Source: Defluviicoccus sp. (GTDB taxonomy: Bacteria; Pseudomonadota; Alphaproteobacteria; MPNO01). From it: a stretch of DNA of 6,104 nt. A program made the translations under genes and the position numbers. The first letter of the stretch is position 1, and each line of letters starts with the position of its first letter. Shown here one piece after another: positions 1 through 4,759 of this stretch. The stretch covers positions 1-6,104 of the forward strand of contig JAPPHW010000173.1 in assembly GCA_028820945.1 (NCBI GenBank), written 5' to 3'. Below the pieces are notes generated by a model. That model ran no database searches. It was given only the letters and a program-made list of their open reading frames with translations, and had not been told where the DNA came from.

Positions 1-436
1 CGCCGCTCGCGTCGCTGAGCGCGCGAAGCGTCCGCCGGTTGAAGAAATATCCCGGTCCCCCGGACAACTCCCCTTCGACGGCGGCGGGTGGCCTGGGCGT
101 CACCATGTGCAGCAGCTCCATGTCCGACCCCGACGCTTCGAACCGCGCCGGTTCGCCCGGGGCGAGCAGCACGCCGGCGCCTTCCTCGGCCGCGTGCGAC
201 TCGCCGTCGAAGCCGATGAGGCCGTCCTTCGGCGTCGCCATGACATAGACCAGGTGATAGTCGTCGTCCGCCCCCGGCTCGAACCGGCGACCTTGCGACA
301 CCGTTCGCCGGTAGACGGTCAGCGTCCTGGAACCGCACAGGCTCTGGCCGCAGAGGGTCCTTTCGAGCCCGGACTCGACCGTCCTGGACTCGACAGCGTT
401 CGAATCGACGATCGAAACGTCCTCGATTGTCGCCAT
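1..436 (-). CDS. Cupin-fold protein, partial (3' end lies outside the window)
   Basis: Reading the minus strand from the ATG at 434-436 gives an open frame of 145 codons that runs off the left edge without a stop. The protein has a cupin-like beta-rich pattern: a G55-A-D-D-D-Y-H61-L-V-Y stretch where cupin motif 1 is expected, and L91-A-P-G-E-P-A-R-F at the motif 2 position. The canonical HxH pair of motif 1 and the motif 2 histidine are absent, so metal binding is doubtful. Small cupins are often metal-free sugar or ligand binders, or one half of a bicupin. The Y130-F-F-N-R-R stretch after the first barrel would be compatible with a second domain beyond the edge. A GGGAG Shine-Dalgarno lies just upstream of the ATG. 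The gene diverges from the RHH-like gene at 689. Family call moderately sure; function unknown. Confidence 0.65.
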   Translation of the reverse strand, partial: MATIEDVSIVDSNAVESRTVESGLERTLCGQSLCGSRTLTVYRRTVSQGRRFEPGADDDYHLVYVMATPKDGLIGFDGESHAAEEGAGVLLAPGEPARFEASGSDMELLHMVTPRPPAAVEGELSGGPGYFFNRRTLRALSDASG

Positions 437-583
437 GGGTCTTTGCTCCCGAAAACCGATCGATCCCGTGTCGGGGCCGCGCGTAGACGGAGGCGGCAGC
501 CCCAGGGACGCAAGGTAGCGCAGGAACTTCCGTGTTGTACATCGCGGTCGGGCCGACTTGCGGCCTCGCGAGGGGTGTCGGGG

Positions 584-614
584 TTGAAACCGGAAACAGC
601 TGGCTAAATATAAC
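584..614 (+). promoter_or_regulatory. Putative sigma-70-type promoter of the RHH-like gene
   Basis: A TTGAAA hexamer at 584-589 resembles a -35 box. The A+T-rich stretch at 605-614 offers overlapping -10 candidates: AATATA at 607-612 (17-bp spacer) or TATAAC at 609-614 (19-bp spacer). The 601-660 stretch is about 38% G+C in an otherwise very G+C-rich window. The candidate overlaps two of the four CCGG-centred motifs, as expected for a repressible promoter. Inferred only. Confidence 0.4.
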
Positions 615-669
615 CGGAAATATTGCGGACTACCTTTCCGGTTTCATTTGTGCTTCAATAACCGGTAAC
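587..669. promoter_or_regulatory. Four-copy operator-like array, 24-bp period
   Basis: Four copies of a WAACCGGWAA-type motif have their CCGG centres at 591.5, 615.5, 639.5 and 663.5, exactly 24 bp apart each time. Copies 1 (587-597) and 2 (611-621) read AAACCGGAAAC and TAACCGGAAAT. Copy 3 (634-644) is inverted and reads AAACCGGAAAG on the minus strand. Copy 4 (659-669) is TAACCGGTAAC, nearly symmetric. Copies 2 and 3 form a perfect 9-bp inverted repeat (612-620 with 635-643). The array ends 19 bp before the ATG at 689. It is most simply read as a cooperative operator for the downstream RHH-like protein; the binding partner is inferred. Confidence 0.7.
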
Positions 670-688
670 AGGACTGAAGGACACTCCG

Positions 689-1039
689 ATGGCAGCCGCG
701 AACGCATCCGCCAACGAACGGGTACACCGGTCCCGCGAACGCCGGCGGCGGGCCGGCCTGAAGCGCGTGGAGGTGTTCGTCCCCGCCGACCGGGTCGACA
801 GCCTGAAGGCCTACGCCGCCCAGCTGCGGGAAGGCTCGGAGTCGGAGGCGGTCAAGGAAGCGCGGAAGCTGATCGAAAGAGCCTACAGGACGTACCGCGC
901 GAGATGCCTCGACAACATCGATATCGATCCCGAAAAGGCCGGGCTGGCCGATGCCGCGGTGGTCGCCGCCGCGCTCATGCACCGCGGCAACGCGGAAGCC
1001 TATGAGCTCGGGCGGAAGCTGAGCAGGCTGGTGAAGTGA
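689..1039 (+). CDS. Small basic RHH-like DNA-binding protein, antitoxin-like
   Basis: A 116-residue protein. A basic N-terminus (R11 to R26, with an R-rich run at 16-21 and A22-G-L) leads into a short strand V27-E-V-F-V-P and then helix D34 to E48, a strand-helix order like ribbon-helix-helix regulators and MazE-type antitoxins. The C-terminal half (49-116) is helical and charged. ATG at 689 is preceded by GAAGGA at 676-681 with a 7-nt gap, which fixes the start. The stop overlaps the start of the next frame (TGATG, 1037-1041), suggesting translational coupling as in toxin-antitoxin pairs. Four phased CCGG motifs upstream suggest autoregulation. No typical toxin (PIN, MazF, RelE) is recognisable downstream, so the antitoxin role is a hypothesis. 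It could also be a plasmid- or element-derived regulator. Confidence 0.7.
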   Translation: MAAANASANERVHRSRERRRRAGLKRVEVFVPADRVDSLKAYAAQLREGSESEAVKEARKLIERAYRTYRARCLDNIDIDPEKAGLADAAVVAAALMHRGNAEAYELGRKLSRLVK

Positions 1040-1285
1040 TGCCGCTCACCGCGATCCAGCGCGCGGTCGCCGGGATGGCGGTACCTCCGGCAGGTCCTCG
1101 ACCGGGCGCTGGAGGCAGCCTCGGATTACTGCGCGCACACCGCCCCTGACGAACGGCCCGGCCGGCTGTTCGTCGATGCGGACGACCGACCCGTCGAGGC
1201 CGATGACGCCATGATCGCCAGCGGCGCGGCGACCGGTCAGAGCGTTCGGGTTTTCCCCGGTATTCCCGCGATCGGAGGGGCGTAG
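1039..1285 (+). pseudogene. Short partner gene interrupted by a +1 frameshift
   Basis: The ATG at 1039-1041 overlaps the upstream stop. The first 13-14 codons (MPLTAIQRAVAGMA) all end in G or C, as in real genes here. That frame then loses the bias and stops after 36 codons. From 1079 the coding pattern moves to the next frame, beginning RYLRQVLDRALEAASDY and running to TAG at 1283-1285. Removing one G of the GG at 1080-1081 would restore an intact protein of about 81 residues. It would have a helical first half and a second half containing RLFVDADDRPVEADDAM. I do not recognise the family. The position after an RHH-like gene makes a toxin or partner role possible, but nothing in the residues proves it. 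Alternatives are a sequencing error or programmed frameshifting; no classical slippery heptamer is visible. Confidence 0.55.
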
Positions 1286-1520
1286 GGCGGGTCTGTTCGG
1301 TCGGAACCGCTTCGTCCGTTCTCTTCCGTCCCGGTCGTGGCGCGGACGGTGTTAACCAGAGTTGACAGTCCGGCGACCTGGCCCCGCCGCCGGGGTGGCC
1401 GCGGCGGTTTCCCGAACCGGTTCGGCAGCAAACCCCTCCAACGCGCTGGCGCGGCGGGCAGATTCGCGGTCGCATCCGCGCCGCGCGCCGCCCGGACGGG
1501 GTGGACGGGCCGCCTGCCGT
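1286..1520. other. Intergenic stretch without a supported gene
   Basis: No open frame here has convincing codon bias or a ribosome binding site; the frames that exist are antisense to one another and run through the parS palindromes. It holds a lone TTGACA at 1362-1367 with no matching -10 box, a perfect CCGAACCGGTTCGG palindrome at 1412-1425, and GC-rich hairpin-prone sequence around 1381-1408. Confidence 0.5.
1412..1425. repeat. Perfect 14-bp palindrome CCGAACCGGTTCGG
   Basis: A perfect dyad centred on CCGG. Its core AACCGG is shared with the four-copy array at 587-669. It could be an additional, higher-symmetry binding site or chance in G+C-rich DNA. Confidence 0.5.
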
Positions 1521-1533
1521 GTCCCCGGGGGAC
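1521..1533 (-). repeat. 13-bp parS companion element, left copy
   Basis: On the minus strand this reads GTCCCCCGGGGAC, a near-perfect dyad. It is identical to the element at 4657-4669 in inverted orientation. The gap to the nearest parS (1561) is 27 bp, exactly the gap between the other copy and parS3. Its function is unknown. Confidence 0.7.
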
Positions 1534-1560
1534 GCGAAAAATAGTCCCATATCGGACCAA

Positions 1561-1576
1561 TGTTTCACGTGAAACA
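1561..1576. promoter_or_regulatory. parS: parS site 1 (ParB-binding centromere sequence)
   Basis: TGTTTCACGTGAAACA is a perfect 16-bp palindrome that matches the widely conserved bacterial parS consensus bound by the helix-turn-helix domain of ParB. Dyad symmetry extends one base each side (1560-1577). ParB loads here and spreads as a clamp to organise segregation of the origin region. It lies in the space between converging 3' ends. Confidence 0.95.
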
Positions 1577-1577
1577 T

Positions 1578-1596
1578 AGGTCAACACTGCTGACCT
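1578..1596. repeat. AGGTCA-N7-TGACCT inverted repeat between parS1 and parS2
   Basis: AGGTCA at 1578-1583 and TGACCT at 1591-1596 are perfect inverted arms around a 7-bp centre. The dyad axis at 1587 is also the symmetry axis of the flanking parS pair, so 1561-1613 forms one long interrupted palindrome. Confidence 0.7.
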
Positions 1597-1597
1597 T

Positions 1598-1613
1598 TGT
1601 TTCACGTGAAACA
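1598..1613. promoter_or_regulatory. parS: parS site 2
   Basis: A second perfect copy of the 16-bp parS palindrome, 37 bp centre to centre from parS1. It ends 7 bp before the last base of the stop codon of the leftward MetE-like gene (TAG on the minus strand at 1621-1623). Confidence 0.95.
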
Positions 1614-1620
1614 TTAGAGG

Positions 1621-2787
1621 CTACCCCCACAGCGCCTCGCTGGCGATCCGGGCGCCCTCGGCGAGGGATTCGAACTTGGCCCAGACGATGCTGGGGTGGA
1701 CCTCGGGCGTGGCGCTCGCGCTGGTGCCGAAGCCGCAATCGCCGCCGGCGATCACGTTCTCGCGCCCGACCAGGTTCGCGAAGCGGAGGATCCGCTCGGC
1801 GATCAGCTCGGGGTGCTCGACGAGGACCGAGGAGTGGGTGATGACGCCGGGGATCAGCAGCTTGCCGTCGGGCAGCTTCGCGTCCTTCCAGAGCCGCCAT
1901 TCGTGCTCGTGGCGCGGGTTCGCCGCCTCGAAGGAATAGGCGCCGGCCTCGATCCTGAGCACCAGGTCGAGCACCCAGCCGAGCTCCACCTCGTGCACCC
2001 GGGGCCCCATGTTGATGCCGTAGCAGGTGTGGTAGCGCACCCGGTCCTCGGGCACGCCGGCGAGCGCGTGGTTGATCGCCTCGACGCGGGAGGCGACCCA
2101 GGCGCGGTAGTCGTCCATCCCGAGCTCCGGCGTCTTGACGTAGTGGGTCACCAGGTGCGGGTCGTCGATCTGCAGCACGAACCCGGCGTCGACGATGGCG
2201 CGGTACTCCTCGTTCATCGCGTCGGCGACGGCGTAGAGGAAATCGTCGTCGGAGGAATAATGCTCGTTGGTCTGGTTGCCCGCGACGTCGACCGGCGAGA
2301 TCGCCGGCACGAACGCCTCCTCCGCGCCGTGCGCGTCGACGGCGGCGCGGAGGTTGGCGAGGTCGCGGTCGAGCTGCGCCCGCCCCTTGTAGCGGACCGG
2401 CCCGACGCAGACCGTCTCCACCGCGGGCGCGAGCGAGCCCGCGCCGTGCGGCCGGGTCGCCTCGTAGAACTCGGGGAAGGCCAGCGCCTCGCGCGAGCCG
2501 CCCCACGGGATGCCGCGCGGCTTAGGCCGGGCCTCCAGCCCCTCCAGCCGCTCGTTGGCGTAGACCGCGAAGCCGCGCTTGGAGAACTCGCCGTCGTCGA
2601 CGATGTCGATGCCGAGCGCGACCTGGCGGGCGACGACCCCGTCGACGGCCTCCCTCAGCGTCGCCTCGTAGGCCGCGCGGTCGATCGCCACGCCCCGGTC
2701 CTCGGCGACGAACGCCTCGATCAGCGCCGGCGGCCTCGGCAGGCTGCCGACATGGGTGGTCAGGATTCTGTCTCTGCTGTTCAACAT
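1621..2787 (-). CDS. MetE-like cobalamin-independent methyltransferase (C-terminal-domain type)
   Basis: A 388-residue protein related to the catalytic C-terminal domain of cobalamin-independent methionine synthase, a zinc-dependent barrel that transfers methyl groups to thiols. It begins with the family signature T11-H-V-G-S-L-P-R-P19. The zinc-ligand pattern is visible as H253-T-C255, a glutamate at E280 or E287, and C351 in GGDCGF. At about 390 residues it lacks the N-terminal half of full-length MetE, as in stand-alone homologues, so the thiol and methyl donor are uncertain. An in-frame ATG at 2842-2844 exists, but the ATG at 2785-2787 has GGAGGAG at the right distance and is followed by the conserved start, so it was chosen. 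It diverges from the PP2C gene; parS2 lies directly behind its stop. No clear promoter is visible. Confidence 0.88.
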   Translation of the reverse strand: MLNSRDRILTTHVGSLPRPPALIEAFVAEDRGVAIDRAAYEATLREAVDGVVARQVALGIDIVDDGEFSKRGFAVYANERLEGLEARPKPRGIPWGGSREALAFPEFYEATRPHGAGSLAPAVETVCVGPVRYKGRAQLDRDLANLRAAVDAHGAEEAFVPAISPVDVAGNQTNEHYSSDDDFLYAVADAMNEEYRAIVDAGFVLQIDDPHLVTHYVKTPELGMDDYRAWVASRVEAINHALAGVPEDRVRYHTCYGINMGPRVHEVELGWVLDLVLRIEAGAYSFEAANPRHEHEWRLWKDAKLPDGKLLIPGVITHSSVLVEHPELIAERILRFANLVGRENVIAGGDCGFGTSASATPEVHPSIVWAKFESLAEGARIASEALWG

Positions 2788-2860
2788 CGCGCGCTCCTCC
2801 GCGGTCCCGCCCTCCCCTTGCCATCCCGCCGCCGGAATGTCCATGCTGCGCCGCCGCGAG

Positions 2861-2866
2861 GGAGGG
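2861..2866 (+). promoter_or_regulatory. Shine-Dalgarno GGAGGG deciding the PP2C start
   Basis: GGAGGG lies 9 nt before the in-frame GTG at 2876. The upstream in-frame ATG codons at 2756, 2837 and 2843 have no comparable site, and the first overlaps the divergent gene's start region. Confidence 0.55.
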
Positions 2867-2875
2867 TCGGGGACG

Positions 2876-3598
2876 GTGACCGCGCGATCGCCGCTCGCCT
2901 GCCGGCAATGGCAGGGCGCGCGGCCCTATCAGGAGGACTCGTTCGGAACGCTGGAGCTCGCGCCGGCGGCGCTGCTCATGGTGCTGGCCGACGGGATGGG
3001 CGGCCATGCCGGCGGGGCGGAGGCGAGCCGGATCGCGGTCGACGCCTTCCTGCGCGGCTTCCCGGGCGCGCGCGGCACCGTAGAGGCCCGGCTGCGGGGC
3101 TGCCTGGCGGCGGCGGTCTCGGAACTGCGCGCGCGCGAGGCCGGAGACCGGCGGCTCCGGGGCATGGGCACCACAATCGTCGCGGCGCTTCACGACCGGC
3201 GCGGGACGGACTGGCTGAGCGTGGGCGATTCGCCGATGTGGCTGTTCGCCGGCGGCGCGCTCCTGCGGCTCAACGCGGACCACTCGATGGCGCCGCTGCT
3301 GGCGGAGGCGGCGCGCTCGGACCCGCGGCGCCACATGCTGCGCTCGGCGGTGACCGCGCGCGCGCCGGAGCTGGTCGATTGCGGCTATCGCCACGGCCGC
3401 CTCCTGCCGGGCGAGTTCCTGCTGATCGCGAGCGACGGGATCGAGACCCTGACCGAGGAAGAGATCGCGGGGCATCTCCGCGCGGCGGAAGGCGGCGTCG
3501 AGGCGGCGGCCGACGCGCTGATGGACGGCGTCCGCGCCGCCGCCGGCCCCCACCAGGACAACGCGACTTTCCTGCTGCTCTCCGGAGCGGAGCCCTGA
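2876..3598 (+). CDS. PP2C/PPM-family serine/threonine protein phosphatase
   Basis: A single-domain, metal-dependent protein phosphatase of 240 residues from GTG 2876, predicted cytosolic with no membrane segment. The PPM motifs appear in order: G14-A-R-P-Y-Q-E-D21 (metal aspartate), L37-A-D-G-M-G-G-H44 (metal aspartate D39), G98-T-T, W113-L-S-V-G-D-S119, D135-H-S, A185-S-D-G188 and D228-N-A-T231. All metal-binding aspartates are present, so it should be active. The GTG start is chosen for its GGAGGG site and because it leaves about 20 residues before the first metal aspartate, usual for the family. ATG at 2837 (13 residues more) is the alternative. It leads a probable operon with the cupin gene 40 bp downstream. 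No partner kinase is in view, so its substrate is unknown. Confidence 0.88.
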   Translation: MTARSPLACRQWQGARPYQEDSFGTLELAPAALLMVLADGMGGHAGGAEASRIAVDAFLRGFPGARGTVEARLRGCLAAAVSELRAREAGDRRLRGMGTTIVAALHDRRGTDWLSVGDSPMWLFAGGALLRLNADHSMAPLLAEAARSDPRRHMLRSAVTARAPELVDCGYRHGRLLPGEFLLIASDGIETLTEEEIAGHLRAAEGGVEAAADALMDGVRAAAGPHQDNATFLLLSGAEP

Positions 3599-3638
3599 TA
3601 CCCTGCGGCGCGACGGGAACCGGGACGGGAGCGGCCGC

Positions 3639-3998
3639 ATGGGCCCCTATCACAGGATCGCGGATATTCCGACCCACCGGATCGAGGTGGGCGAGGTGAA
3701 GGTGCTGTCGGGCAGCCAGGGCATGGTGTTCTTCGGCACGCTCGCCGCCGGCACCGAGGTGCCGCGCCATTCGCACCCCAACGAGCAGATCACCATCGTG
3801 CACTCGGGCCGGATGCGCTACCGGATCGGCGACGGCGCGATAACCGAGGTCGGCCCCGGCGAGGCGCTGGTGATCCCGGGCGGCGTCGAGCACCAGTCCT
3901 GGTACGACGAGGAGTGCACCATCACCGAGTTCTTCTCCCCGCCGCGCCTCGACATGTTCCCGGCGGCGGCCTATCACCCCTACGCGATCGAGGAGTAG
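3639..3998 (+). CDS. Single-domain cupin, metal-binding
   Basis: A 119-residue protein that is essentially one cupin barrel. Motif 1 is G38-T-E-V-P-R-H44-S-H46-P-N-E-Q50, ending at G57. Motif 2 is G74-E-A-L-V-I-P80-G-G-V-E-H85. Likely metal ligands are H44, H46, Q50 and H85; glutamine in place of the glutamate is common in small cupins. A proline- and aromatic-rich C-terminal tail (F96 onward) follows the barrel. The ATG has GGGAG 7 nt upstream. The stop is only 5 bp before the start of the DM13 gene, whose ribosome binding site lies inside this gene's end, so the two are almost certainly co-transcribed. Substrate cannot be inferred; the family includes dioxygenases, isomerases and sensors. 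Confidence 0.85.
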   Translation: MGPYHRIADIPTHRIEVGEVKVLSGSQGMVFFGTLAAGTEVPRHSHPNEQITIVHSGRMRYRIGDGAITEVGPGEALVIPGGVEHQSWYDEECTITEFFSPPRLDMFPAAAYHPYAIEE

Positions 3999-4003
3999 CG
4001 GCG

Positions 4004-4489
4004 ATGCCGAGATGGATCTGGACGTTCTTCCTGGGCGGGGCGCTCGGGACCGCCTTCGGGGTGGCCGTGGGCTTCTTCGTCTTCCCCTACGTGTTCCCCC
4101 CGCCGCCCGCGGCGGAGACGCTGGCCGAGGGCGAGGCGACGACGGTCGCCGCGCGCGGCACCTTCATCCATGCCGACAAGAACGACCCCATCCACTACGG
4201 CATGGGCAAGGTGACGGTCTACGAGAACCTGGTCTTCCTCGAGCCCGACTTCGAGGTCGGGCCCGGCCCGGCGTTCCACGTCTACCTAGTGCCGCGCGAG
4301 AAGGTCCGCAGATCGTCCGACGTCGAGGGCACCATGTTCGTCGACCTCGGCAAGCTGCGCGCCTTCCAGGGGAGCCAGAAATACCCCATCCCGGCCGGCG
4401 TCGACCTGAAGAAGTTCCCGAGCGTGGTGATCTGGTGCGCCCAGTTCGACGTGCTGATCTCACCCGCCGACCTGGCGTTCGGATCCTGA
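4004..4489 (+). CDS. Membrane-anchored DM13-domain protein
   Basis: A 161-residue protein with one N-terminal hydrophobic segment (W6 to F31, rich in G, A and F) followed by a proline run at 32-35. This suggests a signal anchor with the rest in the periplasm. Residues about 46-158 resemble the DM13 domain: G52-T-F, G66-M-G-K-V, F91-H-V-Y-L, and the diagnostic V141-V-I-W-C-A-Q-F-D-V stretch with the single conserved cysteine C145, proposed in the literature to serve in redox or electron transfer. ATG 4004 is chosen over upstream in-frame starts because AGGAG at 3991-3995 sits 8 nt before it and earlier codons overlap the cupin gene. It is the last gene of the PP2C-cupin-DM13 unit; the REP-like hairpin pair follows its stop. 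Confidence 0.82.
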   Translation: MPRWIWTFFLGGALGTAFGVAVGFFVFPYVFPPPPAAETLAEGEATTVAARGTFIHADKNDPIHYGMGKVTVYENLVFLEPDFEVGPGPAFHVYLVPREKVRRSSDVEGTMFVDLGKLRAFQGSQKYPIPAGVDLKKFPSVVIWCAQFDVLISPADLAFGS

Positions 4490-4508
4490 TCTCGGTTCGG
4501 TCGCCGAC

Positions 4509-4603
4509 CCTTCGATACGCCGCTTCGCGGCTACTCAGGGTGAGGGAGGGGTGCCCGAAAAAATTCCCTCATCCCGAGTAGGCGCGAAGCGCCGTATCGA
4601 GGG
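4509..4603. repeat. REP-like inverted repeat pair, possible terminator
   Basis: Arms 4509-4547 and 4565-4603 pair over 39 positions with 5 mismatches around a 17-nt loop. Each arm also contains its own small hairpin: GCCGC-TTC-GCGGC at 4519-4531 and GGCGC-GAA-GCGCC at 4581-4593. Two of the inter-arm mismatches (4520 against 4592, and 4530 against 4582) keep these small stems intact. The arrangement resembles a BIME made of two inverted REP units. It lies 19 bp beyond the DM13 stop and could end or stabilise that transcript. There is no U-tract after the stem, so intrinsic termination is uncertain. Confidence 0.8.
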
Positions 4604-4613
4604 ACGCACGTAA

Positions 4614-4629
4614 TGTTTCACGTGAAACA
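4614..4629. promoter_or_regulatory. parS: parS site 3
   Basis: A third perfect 16-bp parS palindrome, identical to the other two. Dyad symmetry extends two bases each side (4612-4631). It lies about 3 kb from the first pair, again between converging gene 3' ends. Confidence 0.95.
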
Positions 4630-4656
4630 TTGTCGCGACAGGGGGGCCGTGTTCGT

Positions 4657-4669
4657 GTCCCCCGGGGAC
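4657..4669 (+). repeat. 13-bp parS companion element, right copy
   Basis: GTCCCCCGGGGAC begins 27 bp after parS3. This mirrors the left copy, which lies 27 bp outside parS1 in inverted orientation. The spacers also agree at 15 of 27 positions when aligned in the same orientation. Confidence 0.7.
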
Positions 4670-4696
4670 CCGGATAGCGCCCACGACAGCAGACGG

Positions 4697-4758
4697 TAAG
4701 CGAGTAAGTCTCTTGATTATTAACGATTTATGGCGGTTTTCCAAGAAATCGATTGAAC
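4697..4758. other. A+T-rich patch behind the dioxygenase gene
   Basis: About 35% G+C over 4701-4760. It contains a weak inverted repeat, CGATTT at 4724-4729 with AAATCG at 4746-4751. No consensus DnaA box is visible and the one IHF-like match is off in spacing. It could contribute to transcription ending or DNA bending near parS3. Confidence 0.35.
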
Positions 4759-4759
4759 T

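Noticed and set aside
55..65. GTCCCCCGGAC resembling the 13-bp companion element
   Set aside because: It lacks two of the central G bases, lies inside the partial cupin coding frame, and has no parS at 27 bp.
1362..1367. Perfect TTGACA -35 hexamer
   Set aside because: No -10-like sequence at 15-19 bp downstream; that position is pure G+C, and there is no gene to serve.
975..1614. Leftward frames starting inside parS1 or parS2
   Set aside because: Their MFHVK starts are the parS palindrome itself. No ribosome binding site, poor codon bias, and one overlaps the RHH-like gene end.
2522..3640. Leftward open frame of 372 codons
   Set aside because: Antisense shadow of the PP2C gene; that gene carries all the PPM motifs on the plus strand.
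1696..3699. Long rightward open frame of 667 codons
   Set aside because: It is antisense to the MetE-like gene and then crosses the PP2C gene out of frame. The product is a composition-driven R/A/G/D-rich shadow with no domain.
4535..4744. Leftward 69-codon frame beginning in the A+T-rich patch
   Set aside because: It runs through parS3 (giving MFHVKH) and the REP arms, so it is non-coding structure translated by chance.
4697..4758. A+T-rich patch as a replication origin unwinding element
   Set aside because: No DnaA boxes and no replication genes are visible; the patch is short and lies behind a gene 3' end.
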